Below, piece after piece: positions 37,518 through 45,951 of a stretch of 64,000 nucleotides of DNA. Origin of the DNA: Alphaproteobacteria bacterium. Lineage in GTDB: Bacteria; Pseudomonadota; Alphaproteobacteria; UBA828. The stretch lies in contig WTGU01000046.1 of the NCBI GenBank assembly GCA_011523425.1, positions 59,534 through 123,533 of the forward strand, read 5' to 3'. Under the pieces are notes generated by a model, which was given only the letters and a program-made list of their open reading frames with translations, had not been told where the DNA came from and did no database searches. Each line of letters begins with the position of its first letter. Position 1 is the stretch's first letter. A program made the translations under genes and the position numbers.

Positions 37518-38341
37518 GGCCGCGTCTCCTGCGCCGCCTGCACGGCCCGCTTGCCCAGGCCCCGCACCAGCTCGCGCCGGTAGCGGGCGCTGGCGTGATG
37601 GTCGTCGGCGGCATCGAGGGACCAGGCGAGCGCATCGAGCGCGTCGTCGAGGGCGCTGCCGGCGAGCGGCGGCCAGTCCTGCACCACCGGCCGCTCGCAG
37701 GCACCGCCGACGCCGATCCTGATGCCGTTCTCCTGCGCGATCGCGGCGACGGCGACGATGGCGAAGTCGCCGTGGCGTCGGGCGAACTCGGTGAACGCAT
37801 AGCCCGCGCCCGGCTCTGCGGCGGGGAAGCGCACCGCCGCCACCATCTCGTCCGCCCGGCAGGCGGTAGACAGCATGCCCGTCTGGAACGCGGCAGCCGG
37901 CAGCGTCCGTGTGCCGGCGCGCGAGCGCAGCACCACCTCGCCGCCGAGGGTGGCGAGGCAGAGCGACAGCTCCGCGCTCGGATCGGCGAAGGCGATGGAG
38001 CCGCAGACCGTGCCGCGGCTCCGGGTCTGGACATGGCCGATCAGGGGGAGCGCCCGGGCCAGCAGGGGGGCACGCGCGGACAGTGGGGGCCACGCCTCGA
38101 GGCTCGCCTGGGTCGCCGCCGCGCCGACCTCGATAAGGGTGCCGTCGTCCTCGATCCCGGCGCGGCCGGGCAGCCGGGAGATGTCGATGAGGACCGCCGG
38201 CTCCACCAGCCGCATGTTGAGCATGGGCATGAGCGTCTGGCCGCCGGCCAGCAGGCGCGCGTCATCGCCGGCTTCGGCGAGCGCGGCCACCGCTTCTTCT
38301 TCGTCGTCTGCGCGCAGGTAGTCGAACGGCGCGGGCTTCAT
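37514..38341 (-). CDS. Molybdenum hydroxylase, FAD subunit (HmfB-like)
   Basis: FAD-binding middle subunit (275 residues) of the three-subunit molybdenum hydroxylase. FAD-binding signatures are LLAGGQTLMPMLNMRLVEP (about 30-48) and the TRSRGTVCGSIAFADPSAE region (about 105-123). The CO-dehydrogenase flavoprotein C-terminal domain follows. It overlaps both neighbours by 4 bp (ATGA), so the three subunits are translationally coupled. Confidence 0.92.
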   Translation of the reverse strand: MKPAPFDYLRADDEEEAVAALAEAGDDARLLAGGQTLMPMLNMRLVEPAVLIDISRLPGRAGIEDDGTLIEVGAAATQASLEAWPPLSARAPLLARALPLIGHVQTRSRGTVCGSIAFADPSAELSLCLATLGGEVVLRSRAGTRTLPAAAFQTGMLSTACRADEMVAAVRFPAAEPGAGYAFTEFARRHGDFAIVAVAAIAQENGIRIGVGGACERPVVQDWPPLAGSALDDALDALAWSLDAADDHHASARYRRELVRGLGKRAVQAAQETRP

Positions 38342-40761
38342 CGGCCGGGTGGAGCCTCGGTGGGCGGCGCACCCTCCGGCCCGTGGATCACGGCGGCGAT
38401 GCGGGCGGGCGTGAGCGGCAGGTCGGGGATCGCCGCCTCCAGCGCGTCGGCCACGGCATTGGCGAGGCAGACCGGCGTGGTCATGCAGTTGCCCTCGCCC
38501 ACCCCCTTGGCGCCGAGCGGCGTCACCGGGCTCGGCACGTCGCGGTGCAGGATCAGCGGATCGAGAACCTCGCAGGTGGTCGGCACCAGATAGTCGGCGA
38601 GCGTGCCGGAGAGGAAGCTGCCGTCGTCCGCGTAGGCGAGCTCCTCGTAGAAAGCCGCGCCCACGGCATGGGCGAAGGCGCCGCGGATCTGGCCGTCCAC
38701 CAGCGCCGGGTTGAGGCGGCGGCCGGCATCGTGAGTGGTGACGTAGCGGTCGATGGTCACGGCGCCGGTGAGGCGGTCGACCTCGACGCCGCAGAAATCG
38801 AAGATGAAGCCGTAGGCCGCCGAGCTGTTGACTCGGTCGTCGTCCGTCGGCGGGGTGAGTTCGGGCGGCGTCCAGCGCGCGGTCTCGCGCAGCGCCGGCG
38901 GCACGCCGTCGGGCAGGCTGCCCGGCGACCAGTGGGGGAGGGATGCAACGCGCCGGAAGTCGAGGTCGTTCTCGGGGTTGGCGGCACCGAAGATGCGGCC
39001 ATCCTCGAAGCGCACGTCCTCCGCCGGGCAATTGAGCCGCTGGCTCGCGATGCGGGCGAGATGCTCCCGCACGCGCACCGCCGCCAGGTGCGCCGCGCCT
39101 GTAACGGCGCCGGCGAAGCGGCTCGAATAGTTTCCGGCGGCGATCGACCAGGGGTCCCGCTGGGAATCGTGTTCGAGGGCGACCGTGACCTGCTCGGGCG
39201 CGAGGCCGAGCGCGTCGCCCACCACCTGGGCGAGCACGGTGCGGTGCCCCTGCCCCTGCGGCATCGAATCGGCCGTCACTGTGACGGCGCCGAGGGGGTC
39301 CACCGCCACCGTGGCGTGGGAGACGGCGCCGTCCTTGGGCCCGGCCTTGCGCCGCTCTTCGGCGCTCAGCACCGTCGTGATATAGCCCATGTTGGAGATG
39401 CTGGACTCCACTGCGGCGGCAAGTCCGATGCCGTAGAGCCGGCCCTCGGCCCGCGCGGCGTCGCGCTTGGCGCGGAGCGCATCGAGCGCTCCTTCAGACG
39501 CGCCGTAATCAAGCGTGGCGGGAAAGTCGCCGGCATCGAGCACGGCGCCTGCGGCGGCCCGGTACGGCATGGCGTCGCCCGCTACCAGGTTGCGCCGGAT
39601 CACGTCGAGCGGATCGAGGTCGAGGGTTACGGCGATGCGCTGCATCAGCCGCTCCAGCGCGTAGTAGAGTTGCGGCCCGCCGAAGCCCCGGTTGAGCCCG
39701 GTCGGCGTCTTGTTGGTCAGCACGACGCGGTTGGTCACGGCGAGATGCGCGATGCGATAGGGGCCGGTGAGGTTGCCGTGGTTGCGGTAGAGCGTCGCCG
39801 GCTCGGGTGCGCGCAGGTAGGCGCCGCAATCCTCGAGCTGGTCGAGGCGGAGCGCGGCGATGCGGCCGTCGCCCTCCACCGCGGCCTCGATCCGCGTCAC
39901 CCGGTTGGTGGCCGACGTCGCCGCCAGCAGGTGCTCCAGGCGATCCTCGATCCACTTGACCGGGCGCTCCGCCTTCCGAGCCGCGAGCGCCATGGCGACG
40001 ATGAGCGGGAAGAGCGCCTGCTTGACCCCGAAGCTGCCGCCGGACTCCGGCACCGAGCGCAACCGGAGCCGCGGCCCCGGCACCTTGAGCGCCCGCGCCA
40101 TCACCGGGTGCAGGGTCATCGGCCCCTGGAAGGGGGAGAGCACGTCGTAGACGCCCTCGCCGGGGTCGTAGGCGGCGATCAGTCCCAGGCACTCGATCGG
40201 GGTGCAGGTGTTACGCGGATAGCGCACGGTGGTCGTGACGGTGTGCGGGGCTTGCGCGAACGCCGCCTCCGGCTCGCCGTAGCGGAAGTCCCGCTCGCTG
40301 ACGAGGTTGCCGCCCATCGCCTCGTGCAGCGCCGGCGCGTCCGGGCCGAGCGCGGCTTCGGGATCGACGATGGCGGGCTGCGGCTCGTAGCGCACGTCGA
40401 TGAGCGCCAGCGCGTCCTCGGCCCGGTAGCGGTCCTCGGCCACCACGACGGCGACCGGCTCGCCGGCGTAGCGCACCCGGTCCGTGGCGATGCACCAGTG
40501 CTCCATGGGCTGGCGCACGCCCACCAGGAAGGGCGTGGACCACGCGCGCGCATCCGCGCCGGTGACCACGGCGTGGACGCCGGGCAGCGCGAGCGCCGCC
40601 GCCGCGTCGATCTCCAGCAGGCGCGCATGGGGGTGCGGCGAGCGCAGGATGGCGGCGTGCCCGGTGCCGGGCGCCGTCGGCATGTCGTCGATGTAGCGGC
40701 CGCGGCCCATCAGGAGGGCGGCGTCTTCGACGCGCTCGCGCGCGGTGCCGAGCGTGCTCAC
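38338..40761 (-). CDS. Molybdenum hydroxylase, catalytic subunit (HmfA-like)
   Basis: Large molybdopterin subunit (807 residues) of the xanthine dehydrogenase family. Seen are the N-terminal hammerhead domain, SGGSFGVKQ, GLNRGFGGPQL (from residue 357), the pterin motif MPQGQGH and the catalytic glutamate in KGVGEGN (Glu756). The active-site loop NRGFGGPQ is of the xanthine/aromatic-hydroxylase type; it lacks the AYxCSFR loop of CO dehydrogenase. With the downstream ligase and hydrolase, 2-furoyl-CoA hydroxylation is the best-fitting reaction, though related heteroaromatic acyl-CoAs are possible. Confidence 0.82.
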   Translation of the reverse strand: MSTLGTARERVEDAALLMGRGRYIDDMPTAPGTGHAAILRSPHPHARLLEIDAAAALALPGVHAVVTGADARAWSTPFLVGVRQPMEHWCIATDRVRYAGEPVAVVVAEDRYRAEDALALIDVRYEPQPAIVDPEAALGPDAPALHEAMGGNLVSERDFRYGEPEAAFAQAPHTVTTTVRYPRNTCTPIECLGLIAAYDPGEGVYDVLSPFQGPMTLHPVMARALKVPGPRLRLRSVPESGGSFGVKQALFPLIVAMALAARKAERPVKWIEDRLEHLLAATSATNRVTRIEAAVEGDGRIAALRLDQLEDCGAYLRAPEPATLYRNHGNLTGPYRIAHLAVTNRVVLTNKTPTGLNRGFGGPQLYYALERLMQRIAVTLDLDPLDVIRRNLVAGDAMPYRAAAGAVLDAGDFPATLDYGASEGALDALRAKRDAARAEGRLYGIGLAAAVESSISNMGYITTVLSAEERRKAGPKDGAVSHATVAVDPLGAVTVTADSMPQGQGHRTVLAQVVGDALGLAPEQVTVALEHDSQRDPWSIAAGNYSSRFAGAVTGAAHLAAVRVREHLARIASQRLNCPAEDVRFEDGRIFGAANPENDLDFRRVASLPHWSPGSLPDGVPPALRETARWTPPELTPPTDDDRVNSSAAYGFIFDFCGVEVDRLTGAVTIDRYVTTHDAGRRLNPALVDGQIRGAFAHAVGAAFYEELAYADDGSFLSGTLADYLVPTTCEVLDPLILHRDVPSPVTPLGAKGVGEGNCMTTPVCLANAVADALEAAIPDLPLTPARIAAVIHGPEGAPPTEAPPGR

Positions 40762-40792
40762 GGGGCGCGCGGCGCCGGCTGCGCCATCGGCC

Positions 40793-42028
40793 TCAGTCCC
40801 GGCCGCCCTGCGCCCAGCCGGGGATCAGGCGGTTGGACGGCAGCGTCTCGTCCGCCGCCTTGCGCGCAGTCTCGGCGCCGGCCACGGGCAGCCCGTCCGC
40901 CTCCAGCAGGCCGACCTGCACCAGCACCGAGGCCTGGTCCCAGTAGATGTGCTCGTGGTGGACCCTGCCGCCGCGGAAGGCGACGATCGCCACCAGCGGC
41001 ACGCTGACCTTCCTGCCGGTGGGCGCGACGCCGGGGAGCATCCAGTCGATCTCCTCGTCGTGGGTGAAGCTGAAGATCAGCTCGTCCACCACGCGATCCG
41101 ACCCGACGGTGCGCGAGAGGGGGGTGAGCGTCGTGTCCTTCGGCATCTTGGGGATGAAGTGCTCGGCGTAGAAGCGGCTGAGCGCGTCCGCCCCGGTGCC
41201 GCCGGTCATGGTCGGGATGTGGTTGACGTAGGGCTCGGCCACCATGGTCGCCATGGTCGCCGCCGTGTCCCGCCCGGTGAACTCGTGGTGCAGGTGCCCC
41301 TCCCACAGAGCCTCCAGGTCGTAGGCCGGGCCGATGGCGCGCCGCAGCAGGGCGATGGTGCGCGAATGCGCGATCATGGCCGACGGCCGGTGGTAGACGT
41401 CGCTCCGCGCGTGGTTGTAGAAGGCGTGATCGACGCCGGGATAGACGTGGATCCTGACGTCCGGACTCCCGGCGAAGTGGGCCGAGACGGCGTCCACCGC
41501 GGCCTGCGGCACGAAGGAATCCTCGCCCGCGAAGTGCATGAGCACGGGGCAGGCGATGCCGCCGGATTCGTCCAGCGCCTCCTCGATGCCGACGCCGTAG
41601 AACGAGACCGCCGCATCCACCTCGTGGCGGGCGGCGGTGAGGTAGGCGAGCTTACCGCCGAGGCAGAAGCCCATGGCGGCGACGGGGCCCGTGTATTCCG
41701 GCCGCGCCCTGAGCGCCGCCAGCGCCGCGCCGATGTCGGCCACGCCCTGGTCCACGTCGAAGCGCGCGTAGAAGTCCAGGGCCCTGGCGAAATCTTCCTC
41801 GTCGTAGCCGAGATCGACGCCCGGCTCCATCCGCCAGAAGAGATCGGGCACGAGGCAGACGTAGCCTTCCTCGGCATAGAGGTCGGCGACCGCGCGCAGG
41901 CTCGCGTTGACCCCGAAAACCTCCTGCTCGATCAGGAGGCCCGGCCCGCGGCCCTCCTCCGGCACCGCGAGATATCCGCTGAACCCGCCGCCGCCGGCGA
42001 CGGGGATGTCGACCATCGTACCCGCCAT
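40793..42028 (-). CDS. Dienelactone hydrolase fused to a SnoaL-like domain
   Basis: Two-domain protein (411 residues). Residues 1-about 245 are a dienelactone hydrolase with the full active site: Glu36 in IEQEVFGVN, Cys122 in GFCLGG, Asp170 in AGEDSFVP and His201 in DHAFYN, all within one residue of the classical enzyme's numbering. Residues about 250-400 are an NTF2/SnoaL-like cone domain (FTGRDTAATMATMVAEPYVN and VHHEHIYWDQASVLVQVG). It is the first gene of the operon, 31 bp before the molybdenum subunit. A role in hydrolysing the enol-lactone made by ring hydroxylation is inferred. Confidence 0.85.
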   Translation of the reverse strand: MAGTMVDIPVAGGGGFSGYLAVPEEGRGPGLLIEQEVFGVNASLRAVADLYAEEGYVCLVPDLFWRMEPGVDLGYDEEDFARALDFYARFDVDQGVADIGAALAALRARPEYTGPVAAMGFCLGGKLAYLTAARHEVDAAVSFYGVGIEEALDESGGIACPVLMHFAGEDSFVPQAAVDAVSAHFAGSPDVRIHVYPGVDHAFYNHARSDVYHRPSAMIAHSRTIALLRRAIGPAYDLEALWEGHLHHEFTGRDTAATMATMVAEPYVNHIPTMTGGTGADALSRFYAEHFIPKMPKDTTLTPLSRTVGSDRVVDELIFSFTHDEEIDWMLPGVAPTGRKVSVPLVAIVAFRGGRVHHEHIYWDQASVLVQVGLLEADGLPVAGAETARKAADETLPSNRLIPGWAQGGRD

Positions 42029-42151
42029 GAAAGGCTCTCCGCTCTCGTCCCGCGCGGCCACCGCCGCCCGGCCATTCTGCGTCCCGCCCGCCTGCGCCGC
42101 AACGCGGGGCGACCCGTCGTCGGCGAGAGAATGCGCGGCAACGCTTCCAGG

Positions 42152-42180
42152 TTGCGGCGTGTAGCGCCTCACGCTACAGT
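42152..42180 (+). promoter_or_regulatory. Promoter and operator of the higBA-type module
   Basis: A -35 box TTGCGG (42152-42157) and a -10 box TACAGT (42175-42180) are separated by 17 bp. Between and across them lies a perfect inverted repeat TGTAGCG-5-CGCTACA (42160-42178), the expected kind of binding site for the antitoxin's helix-turn-helix. Transcription would begin about 42187, the first base of the toxin GTG start codon, so the toxin mRNA may be leaderless. Confidence 0.65.
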
Positions 42181-42186
42181 CGGCGC

Positions 42187-42459
42187 GTGAAGTTCAGGCA
42201 CAAGGGTCTGCGGGCGTTGCATGAGCGGGACGACCCTGCGCGATTGCCCGCCGGTCTGGTGCCGCGGCTTCGGCGCATCCTCTTCCGCCTGCAGGAGGCC
42301 TCGCATCCACGCAGCGCCGATGCGCCCGGCTTCCGGCTGCATCGGCTGACCGGCGACCGGGCGGGCCAGTGGAGCGTGCGCGTCTCAGGGAACTGGCGGG
42401 TGGTGTTTCGCTTCGAGGACGGCGAAGCCGTGGACGTGGACCTTGTGGACTATCACTGA
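42187..42459 (+). CDS. higB: RelE/HigB-type toxin
   Basis: Small RelE/ParE-fold ribonuclease-type toxin (90 residues). It reads FRHKGLRALHERDDPARLP at the start and ends with QWSVRVSGNWRVVFRFEDG and VDLVDYH, the usual C-terminal core of HigB proteins with the basic catalytic strands. The toxin precedes the antitoxin, the gene order typical of higBA. The start is GTG at 42187, coinciding with the predicted transcription start. It is divergent from the DLH operon. Confidence 0.88.
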   Translation: MKFRHKGLRALHERDDPARLPAGLVPRLRRILFRLQEASHPRSADAPGFRLHRLTGDRAGQWSVRVSGNWRVVFRFEDGEAVDVDLVDYH

Positions 42460-42482
42460 CCGGGGGGGGGGAGAACGTGCCG

Positions 42483-42797
42483 ATGATCGACGACGATGAC
42501 GACCGTGCCGGCCCGATGCGCAATCCGCCGCATCTGGGGGAGCTGATCCGCGAGAGCATGGACGAGGTTGGCTGGTCCGTGACCGAGACGGCGGCGCGTC
42601 TCGGCTGCGAGCGCGGGACACTCTCGCGCGTCCTCAATGGCAGGGCCGGCGTCTCGGCGAACATGGCGCTCGCGCTGGAGGACATCGGCTGGGGCACCGC
42701 CGAGCACTGGATGCGTATGCAGGCGAGCTTCGAGCTTGCTCAGGCGCGCCGGGCGCGGGCGAGTGCGGACCACCCCGCCGGTGCCGCCGTCTCTTGA
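42483..42797 (+). CDS. higA: HigA-type antitoxin
   Basis: Helix-turn-helix antitoxin (104 residues). The XRE-type domain spans about residues 18-80, with NPPHLGELIRESMDEVGWSV, ETAARLGCERGTLSRVLNGR and MALALEDIGWGTAEHWMRMQ, the HigA/VapI pattern. It starts 23 bp after the toxin stop at ATG 42483, preceded by a G-run acting as ribosome binding site; an in-frame GTG at 42477 is an alternative. It probably binds the TGTAGCG/CGCTACA operator. Confidence 0.88.
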   Translation: MIDDDDDRAGPMRNPPHLGELIRESMDEVGWSVTETAARLGCERGTLSRVLNGRAGVSANMALALEDIGWGTAEHWMRMQASFELAQARRARASADHPAGAAVS

Positions 42798-42906
42798 CTA
42801 TACTGCGGCGGGCGCGGCGCAGGCCGGCGAAGTCTTGAGCGGCCGGGCCGGACGGCGTTAGATCGGCGTTCGGCCGCCCGATCCGCCCTATCGAGAAGGT
42901 CCCCTC

Positions 42907-44052
42907 ATGACGCTCACCGGCACCTGGTCCTATCCCACCGCCATCCGCTTCGGCGCAGGGCGCATCGAGGAGCTTCCCGCCGCCTGCGCCGATGCCGGCA
43001 TCGCGAGGCCCCTCTTCGTCACCGACCGCGGGCTCGCCGCGCTGCCCGTGACCGTGGGTGCTCTCGACATCCTCGAGGCGGGCGGCCTCGGCCGCGCCTG
43101 CTTCGCCGAGGTCGACCCGAACCCGACGGAGCGGAACCTGGATGCCGGCGTCGCGGCCTTTCGCGCAGGCGGCCATGACGGCGTCGTCGCCTTCGGCGGC
43201 GGGTCTGCGCTCGATCTCGGCAAGATGATTGCCTTCATGGCCGGCCAGACCCGGCCGGTCTGGGACTTCGAGGACGTGGGCGACTGGTGGACCCGGGCCG
43301 ATGCGGACGCGATCGCACCGACGGTCGCCGTCCCCACCACCGCCGGCACCGGCTCCGAGGTCGGCCGCGCCAGCGTCATCACCAACTCCGAGACCCGGGT
43401 GAAGAAGATCATCTTCCATCCCAAGGTGCTGCCGGCGGTGGTGATCGCCGATCCCGCGCTCACCGTCGGCATGCCGAAGCCGATCACCGCGGGCACAGGG
43501 ATGGACGCCTTCGCCCACTGCCTGGAGGCCTACTGCTCGCCCTTCTACCACCCCATGGGCCAGGGCATCGCGCTGGAGGGGATGCGCCTCGTGCACGAGA
43601 ACCTCTGCCGCGCCTACGCCGACGGCGGCGACCTGGAGGCGCGCGCGCACATGATGGCGGCCGCCTCCATGGGGGCGACGGCGTTCCAGAAGGGTTTGGG
43701 GGCGATCCACGCCCTGAGCCACCCGGTGGGCGCGGTCTTCGACACCCACCACGGCACCACCAACGCCTGCGTCATGCCCTACGTGCTCGACATGAACCGC
43801 CCTGCGGTGGCCGAACGCCTGGCGCAGGCCGCGGCCTATCTCGGGATCGAGGGCGGCTACGCGGGCTTCCACGACCGCGTGCTGGAGCTGCGCGAGACGC
43901 TGGGCATCCCGAAGACGCTGGGCGCCATGGGGGTGAGCGCCGACCGCCTCGACGACCTCACCGCCATGGCGCTCGAGGACCCCACGGCTGGCGGCAACCC
44001 GGTGCCCATGACGGCGGAGAACACGCGGGCGCTGCTGGAGGCGTGTATCTAG
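42907..44052 (+). CDS. Iron-containing alcohol dehydrogenase
   Basis: Group III (iron-type) NAD(P)-dependent alcohol dehydrogenase (381 residues). The nucleotide-binding segment is VAFGGGSALDLGKMIA (about 96-111). Further motifs are VPTTAGTGSEV (about 141-151), TAGTGMDAFAHCLEAY with metal-ligand residues, GLGAIHALSHPVGA and the final histidine in FDTHHGTTNA. The substrate is unknown. A possible -10 (TATACT, 42799-42804) overlaps the antitoxin stop region. It converges on vapC, 12 bp away. Confidence 0.88.
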   Translation: MTLTGTWSYPTAIRFGAGRIEELPAACADAGIARPLFVTDRGLAALPVTVGALDILEAGGLGRACFAEVDPNPTERNLDAGVAAFRAGGHDGVVAFGGGSALDLGKMIAFMAGQTRPVWDFEDVGDWWTRADADAIAPTVAVPTTAGTGSEVGRASVITNSETRVKKIIFHPKVLPAVVIADPALTVGMPKPITAGTGMDAFAHCLEAYCSPFYHPMGQGIALEGMRLVHENLCRAYADGGDLEARAHMMAAASMGATAFQKGLGAIHALSHPVGAVFDTHHGTTNACVMPYVLDMNRPAVAERLAQAAAYLGIEGGYAGFHDRVLELRETLGIPKTLGAMGVSADRLDDLTAMALEDPTAGGNPVPMTAENTRALLEACI

Positions 44053-44064
44053 ACCCTCGTTTTC

Positions 44065-44511
44065 CTACGACGGACCGGCACGCGCCACGGCTTGCGCGAC
44101 GGGCAGGATGCAATCGGCCAGATAGGGGTGGCCGCGGACCCTGTCGTGGAAGCGGATGTCCGCGGTCACCACCGGGTACTGCGTCTGGATGGCAAGCGCG
44201 AGGTAGAAGCAGTCGTAGGCCGGATGGTCGAGGTCGGCCGCGAGCCGCGCGGCGGCAGGCGCAAGGAGTGCCATGGAGACGGGCACCGATAGTGGCGCCG
44301 CCTGCAGGGTATGCACCGCATCGGCCAGATCGTCGGCGTCGATGTCGCCGCGCCTGTGCATCGCCCACAACGCGTTGGTTGCCTCGGCGAAGACAAGCGC
44401 CGGCGCGACGAGGGTCGATCCGCCGTCCAGCAGACCGGCCGCGTCGTCGGAATGGGTCTCGCTCACCAGCCACTTCACGGCGACGCTGGCATCGACGACG
44501 TAGCCGGTCAT
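44065..44511 (-). CDS. vapC: PIN-domain toxin (VapC family)
   Basis: PIN-fold ribonuclease toxin (148 residues). The acidic active-site residues are visible: Asp7 in VVDASV, Glu43 in PALVFAEATNAL, the aspartate in HPAYDCFYLALA (near 99) and a further one in VTADIRF (near 117). It follows its antitoxin with a 4-bp overlap. The system resembles FitAB/VapBC type II modules. Confidence 0.9.
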   Translation of the reverse strand: MTGYVVDASVAVKWLVSETHSDDAAGLLDGGSTLVAPALVFAEATNALWAMHRRGDIDADDLADAVHTLQAAPLSVPVSMALLAPAAARLAADLDHPAYDCFYLALAIQTQYPVVTADIRFHDRVRGHPYLADCILPVAQAVARAGPS

Positions 44512-44744
44512 GCGCGACGATCCCGGTCGCGGTCCGCCCGGATGATGTCGGTGCTGTCCAGCGAGGAGCGTAGCCGTCGCCGCAAGGCCTTGGCCTGCAC
44601 CGCGAAATTCGCGTCAGGCTCGAGCAGCGCAGCACGCAGGAGCTCTCGGTGCTCGGCCTCCGCAGAGCGGCCGTTGGCGGCGGCCCGGCGCTTCAGTGCG
44701 CCCACCACCTCGTTGCTGACGTTTCGGACCGTGAGTTGCGCCAT
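44508..44744 (-). CDS. FitA-like ribbon-helix-helix antitoxin of the VapC toxin
   Basis: Small antitoxin (78 residues) with an N-terminal ribbon-helix-helix, AQLTVRNVSNEVVGALKRRA, followed by AAANGRSAEAEHRELLRAAL, the FitA/Arc pattern in which the E-HR-LL helix is conserved. The C-terminal half is basic and probably wraps the toxin. The start is ATG 44744 (MAQLTVRN); an ATG 15 bp upstream is an alternative. It is divergent from the DMT transporter gene. Confidence 0.85.
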   Translation of the reverse strand: MAQLTVRNVSNEVVGALKRRAAANGRSAEAEHRELLRAALLEPDANFAVQAKALRRRLRSSLDSTDIIRADRDRDRRA

Positions 44745-44842
44745 GACGTCTGCCTGCAATGGTGTGCCTTCAATGCAGGCATCCTTGTAACCGGGTCGCG
44801 CCCGTTTGCCAAGGCCTGCGCCCCACCGCTACCCTGCCGCCG

Positions 44843-45865
44843 ATGCCGGCGGCACCGCAGAAGAAGAACACAGCCAGCGGCGGCCCGTCGGCGACCGGCG
44901 CGGGCGCGGACGCGGGCGAGGGTGGCGGAAGGCTGCGCGGGCGCGCGCTCATCGTGCCGACCCTGCTCCTCCTCCTCGGCGGCATCTCCTACGGCGGCAT
45001 CTTCTCCGCCAACAAGCTCGCCGCCGGCGCCTCCTTCCCGGTCTTCGCCTACACCTTCTGGATCGCCCTCTTCGCCGGGCTGGCACTGCTGATCGTCTGC
45101 GCGATGCGCGGCACCCTGCCGCAGCTCAGCCGCGCCCACCTGCTGCAGTACCTCCGCCTCGCCCTGCTCGCGGTGATGCTGCCGGTGCTGGCGACCGCCA
45201 TCGCCGCCCGCGAGCTGCCGGCCGGGGTCATTACCCTGGTGCTCACGCTGGTGCCGGGGCTCACCTACCTGATGTCCTTCGCCGCGCGGCTGGAGCGCTT
45301 CGAGGCGCTGAGCCTCGCGGGCCTCGCGCTCGGCGCGGGCGGCGTGCTGCTGATCGTGCTGCCGGAGCAGAGCCTGCCGGAGGCCGGCGCCTGGGTGTGG
45401 ATGCTGGTGGCGCTGGTGGCGGCGGTCGCGGCCGCGGGCTCCAACGTGGTCGCCGCCGCCTACCGCCCGCCGCGCTCGCACTCGCTCGCGCTCGCCTGCG
45501 GCATCCTGCTCGCCGCCGCCGTCGTCATGCTGCCGGTGATGCTGGTGGCGGACGGCCCCTATCTCTTCACCGACGCAGGCTGGCGCGGCATCGCCGGGAT
45601 GGCCTGGGCCGCGGCCATCCACTGCGTCACCTTCTATTGCTTCCAGGAGGTGACGCGGCGTGCCGGCGCGGTCTTCTTCGCGCAGTTCAACTATCTCGTG
45701 GTCGCCGCCGGCATCTTCTGGGCGCTGCTGATCTTCGACGAGACGCTGGGCCTCTGGGTGTGGGCGGCGCTGGCCTGCATGGTGGTCGGGCTCTTCCTCG
45801 TCAACACGGGCGCCAGGCGCCGCACCGTCGCCGCCTCGCGTGCGACCGCCGGCGGCGCATCGTGA
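44843..45865 (+). CDS. DMT superfamily (EamA) transporter
   Basis: Inner-membrane metabolite transporter (340 residues) with ten predicted transmembrane helices in two EamA repeats, starting near residue 38 (VPTLLLLLGGISYGGIFSAN) after a Gly/Ala-rich cytoplasmic N-terminus. ATG 44843 gives MPAAPQKK. The substrate is unknown. It lies upstream of the hydroxyacid dehydrogenase and hydantoinase-type genes on the same strand, but an apparent promoter in the 86-bp gap suggests separate control. Confidence 0.82.
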   Translation: MPAAPQKKNTASGGPSATGAGADAGEGGGRLRGRALIVPTLLLLLGGISYGGIFSANKLAAGASFPVFAYTFWIALFAGLALLIVCAMRGTLPQLSRAHLLQYLRLALLAVMLPVLATAIAARELPAGVITLVLTLVPGLTYLMSFAARLERFEALSLAGLALGAGGVLLIVLPEQSLPEAGAWVWMLVALVAAVAAAGSNVVAAAYRPPRSHSLALACGILLAAAVVMLPVMLVADGPYLFTDAGWRGIAGMAWAAAIHCVTFYCFQEVTRRAGAVFFAQFNYLVVAAGIFWALLIFDETLGLWVWAALACMVVGLFLVNTGARRRTVAASRATAGGAS

Positions 45866-45911
45866 GCGGCACCGGGCGACCGGCCCGGCCCGGCGCAGCG
45901 GCGGCGGCGCC

Positions 45912-45920
45912 TGCTACAAT
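45912..45920 (+). promoter_or_regulatory. Predicted extended -10 promoter for the hydroxyacid dehydrogenase/Hyu operon
   Basis: TGCTACAAT matches an extended -10 element (TGn plus TACAAT). It sits 31 nt before the GTG start at 45952, leaving a short leader that contains the GGAGG ribosome binding site at 45941-45945. No strong -35 is visible. Confidence 0.4.
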
Positions 45921-45951
45921 CTGCGGCCCTTGATCATTGCGGAGGCGAGCC

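Noticed and set aside
38338..40761. Carbon monoxide dehydrogenase (coxL)
   Set aside because: The active-site loop is NRGFGGPQ; the AYxCSFR motif of form I CO dehydrogenase is missing, and the neighbours are an acyl-CoA ligase and a crotonase, not cox accessory genes.
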